A stretch of DNA of 6,096 nt. Origin: Nitrososphaera sp. Its GTDB lineage: Archaea > Thermoproteota > Nitrososphaeria > Nitrososphaerales > Nitrososphaeraceae. The position numbers and the translations under genes were made by a program. The number at the start of each line of letters is the position of its first letter. Position 1 is the first letter of the stretch. The notes under the pieces were generated by a model, which saw nothing but the letters and a program-made list of their open reading frames with translations, made no database searches and was not told the origin of the DNA. This document shows, in pieces, positions 4,496-6,096 of the stretch. The DNA is taken from contig JANWHJ010000029.1 in NCBI GenBank assembly GCA_025450475.1, positions 1-6,096 on the forward strand, written 5' to 3'.

Positions 4496-6009
4496 GCTTC
4501 GACTTTCTCCTTTATTGCCGGCGTTGCCTGTTCGAGAGAATAGTTCACCGAAACGTCAAACGCCCGCTCGAAATTCTTTACTGCGTTTTCTAGCAGCGTG
4601 GCAGGGACAAACTGTCGTGGCTGCAGCATTATCTTAAATTCCGCCTTCTTTCCCCTGATGGATAATTTCGTATTTGCCCTTGCCCTCTCGAGGATTGCAG
4701 AGAGCATCATGCACGCCGATACCTTCTCAATCGACCTCTTATTCTGAGGCTCAAGTATCGACCTGTAACGGGAAAAGATCCAGTCGGCAGCCTTTGCTTT
4801 GCGTGTGTACACTATTGACAGTGCCAGGATCAACTGCTCTCTGTGGCTCAGGAATGCACTGTCCTCGTCTATCATTATGTAAAACAGGTTGTTCAGATTG
4901 GTGATCATGGGGAGCTCGCCAGCTCGCTTGATCGCATGAGTCAGGATCATCCTTTCCTTTTCGCGAAGCATCCCGTTTGCGACAAGCATCTTGACAAGTG
5001 TGACGGTGTGCTGCGGCAGCATTTCCGCCTGGCAGGCAAACGTCACGAACGCCTTTGCCTTTTCGTTGCTGATGTTTCCTCCATAGAAAGTCTTTGGGTC
5101 GCGGACAAAGACCGACAATATCCCTTCCCGTAATCCCTCCGCGCTGACCACAATCCTTTCAAAGCCGAATTTCTGCATTAGCGCGTTGATTATGCAAGTG
5201 CCGGCGGCGATGGTGTCGACCCTGTTGCTGCCGACAGCCTTGACCTCTCCAAGCTCGTCAACGTCCATCTCATAAAGCTCGTCAGTCATCGACGACACCG
5301 ACCGCGCATCCATTTGGTAGTTGTGAACCTTGTCAATCTGGTAGTCCTTCAGCTCTTGGTCGTACCGGGCCATAGCCCTCAGCGTGCCACCGACTCCTAC
5401 GAGCGTAGTATCGGGGCTCAGGTCAAGCTCTTTTCTGTCCGGCAACGCTTCGATGATGTGCTTTTCCATCTTACCATAGTCTTTCTTGGAAAAAGTGCCG
5501 TCTTTTTTGCCAAACATTTGCGAAAGCCGAAGCGCGCCAAGAGGGTATGACCTGATTTTTTTTATGCCATAGTTTTCTGTGTACACCAGCTCCAGGCTAC
5601 CGCCGCCAAGGTCGAAAAAGAGTGTTGTCGGCGTGCAGGTCGCCTGCAGCGCCCCGATGTAGGAGTACAGCCCCTCTTCTTGTCCGGACAGTACCTTGAA
5701 CTGGAAGCCGGTCTGCCCATACACCTGCTTTAGGAATTCATTCTTGTTGCCGGCCTCCCTGACCGCGCTGGTTGCGACAGGAAGCACATGCCGTATTGAA
5801 TCGAAATTGATAATGTCGCGGAACATGCGGAGCGCGTCGATGGTCCGATCGACTTGCTCCTTGCCTAGATAGCCGGTCTCATGCAGCCCCGCTCCTAGCT
5901 TGACCTTGACGCCTTCCTGCTGGTAGGCCTTGAACGAGCCGTCCTTTTTTATATCATAGTTGACGAGCTTGACAGAGTTAAAACCAAGGTCTATCACCGA
6001 CACTTTCAT
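4492..6009 (-). CDS. ppx: Ppx/GppA-family exopolyphosphatase
   Basis: A 505-residue cytoplasmic protein of the ASKHA-fold Ppx/GppA family, which releases phosphate from the end of polyphosphate or from pppGpp. The family motifs come in order: IDLGFNSVKLV (6-16, phosphate-1 loop, with Phe where GSNS is usual), VLPVATSAVREAGN (75-88), VLSGQEEGLYS (106-116, holding the catalytic Glu), FFDLGGGSLELVY (131-143, phosphate-2 loop), GVGGTLRAMARYD (205-217) and RVDTIAAGTCII (263-274). The C-terminal 200 residues are helical like the Ppx C-terminal domain, but I see no clear HD pair. Length is in the range of bacterial Ppx and longer than short archaeal forms. It is the first gene of the leftward operon, overlapping the kinase gene by ATGA. 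An archaeal polyphosphatase is more likely than a pppGpp hydrolase, given the CHAD neighbour. The ATG at 6009 begins the family homology directly. Confidence 0.92.
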   Translation of the reverse strand: MKVSVIDLGFNSVKLVNYDIKKDGSFKAYQQEGVKVKLGAGLHETGYLGKEQVDRTIDALRMFRDIINFDSIRHVLPVATSAVREAGNKNEFLKQVYGQTGFQFKVLSGQEEGLYSYIGALQATCTPTTLFFDLGGGSLELVYTENYGIKKIRSYPLGALRLSQMFGKKDGTFSKKDYGKMEKHIIEALPDRKELDLSPDTTLVGVGGTLRAMARYDQELKDYQIDKVHNYQMDARSVSSMTDELYEMDVDELGEVKAVGSNRVDTIAAGTCIINALMQKFGFERIVVSAEGLREGILSVFVRDPKTFYGGNISNEKAKAFVTFACQAEMLPQHTVTLVKMLVANGMLREKERMILTHAIKRAGELPMITNLNNLFYIMIDEDSAFLSHREQLILALSIVYTRKAKAADWIFSRYRSILEPQNKRSIEKVSACMMLSAILERARANTKLSIRGKKAEFKIMLQPRQFVPATLLENAVKNFERAFDVSVNYSLEQATPAIKEKVEA

Positions 6010-6096
6010 TTTTTAGCAGCTATTGTAAGTTGCTGCAGCCCACGATAATAATATTATCTATATTGTTCATTTAGCGATTTTCCTAAGGTGCTTTGG
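6010..6096 (-). promoter_or_regulatory. Upstream control region of the ppx operon, with AT-rich inverted repeat
   Basis: The 87 bp before the ppx ATG hold no gene. An AT-rich block at 6044-6064 could supply the TATA box; that would put the transcription start about 10-20 bp before the ATG. Within it is an inverted repeat, GATAATA-A-TATTATC (6044-6058), with perfect 7 bp arms. Closer to the gene, GCAGC (6016-6020) and GCTGC (6032-6036) could pair with an 11-base loop in the leader. No Shine-Dalgarno sequence is seen before the ATG. Confidence 0.4.

Noticed and set aside
4492..6009. Naming the Ppx/GppA protein GppA (pppGpp hydrolase)
   Set aside because: Sequence motifs do not separate the two, archaea generally lack the RelA/SpoT alarmone pathway, and the CHAD neighbour favours polyphosphate.
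1..6096. Defence island, CRISPR array, insertion sequence or integrated element
   Set aside because: No repeat-spacer pattern, transposase, integrase, tRNA or attachment-type repeat is seen; all confident genes fit metabolism, regulation or resistance.

Overview
The window looks like a chromosomal segment of a soil-type ammonia-oxidising archaeon (Nitrososphaera-like Thaumarchaeota). This is inferred, not proven. The signs are tightly packed genes with 2-6 bp gaps or 4 bp start/stop overlaps, a TATA-box promoter placed for a leaderless transcript, mid-range GC, a lone HxlR-type winged-helix regulator, a very small multi-CxxC zinc protein, and a Ppx/GppA protein encoded beside CHAD and thymidylate-kinase-like genes. 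No rRNA, tRNA, CRISPR array, insertion sequence or integration site was seen.

Left part (1-1580, minus strand) is an arsenic-handling operon read from right to left: arsM (As(III) S-adenosylmethionine methyltransferase), then arsC (low-molecular-weight-phosphatase-type arsenate reductase) 2 bp later, then a MIP/aquaporin channel whose 5' end overlaps arsC and whose 3' part runs off the window. Divergent from it (1642-2007, plus strand) is an HxlR-family regulator. The 61 bp between them holds a TATA-like element that reads in both directions and an 11 bp palindrome, a likely operator. The genes suggest arsenate reduction, then either methylation of the arsenite or its exit through the channel.

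Middle part (2008-2345): 179 bp with at most a doubtful small ORF, then a 52-residue protein with eight potential zinc ligands. Its stop codon directly abuts the stop codon of the convergent CHAD gene.

Right part (2346-6009, minus strand) is one four-gene operon read from right to left: Ppx/GppA-family exopolyphosphatase, two paralogous thymidylate-kinase-like P-loop kinases, and a CHAD-domain protein. Junctions are ATGA, GTGA and a 6 bp gap, so the four products are probably made together. Ppx/GppA and CHAD both point to inorganic polyphosphate. The two kinases lack the usual thymidylate-binding signatures, share a YYE[AS]Gx-DL motif near the C-terminal half, and one has Arg in place of the Walker A Lys. 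The best candidate for a little-described system is therefore this kinase pair acting, perhaps as a heterodimer, on polyphosphate or a related phosphate metabolite. That function is inference from gene context.
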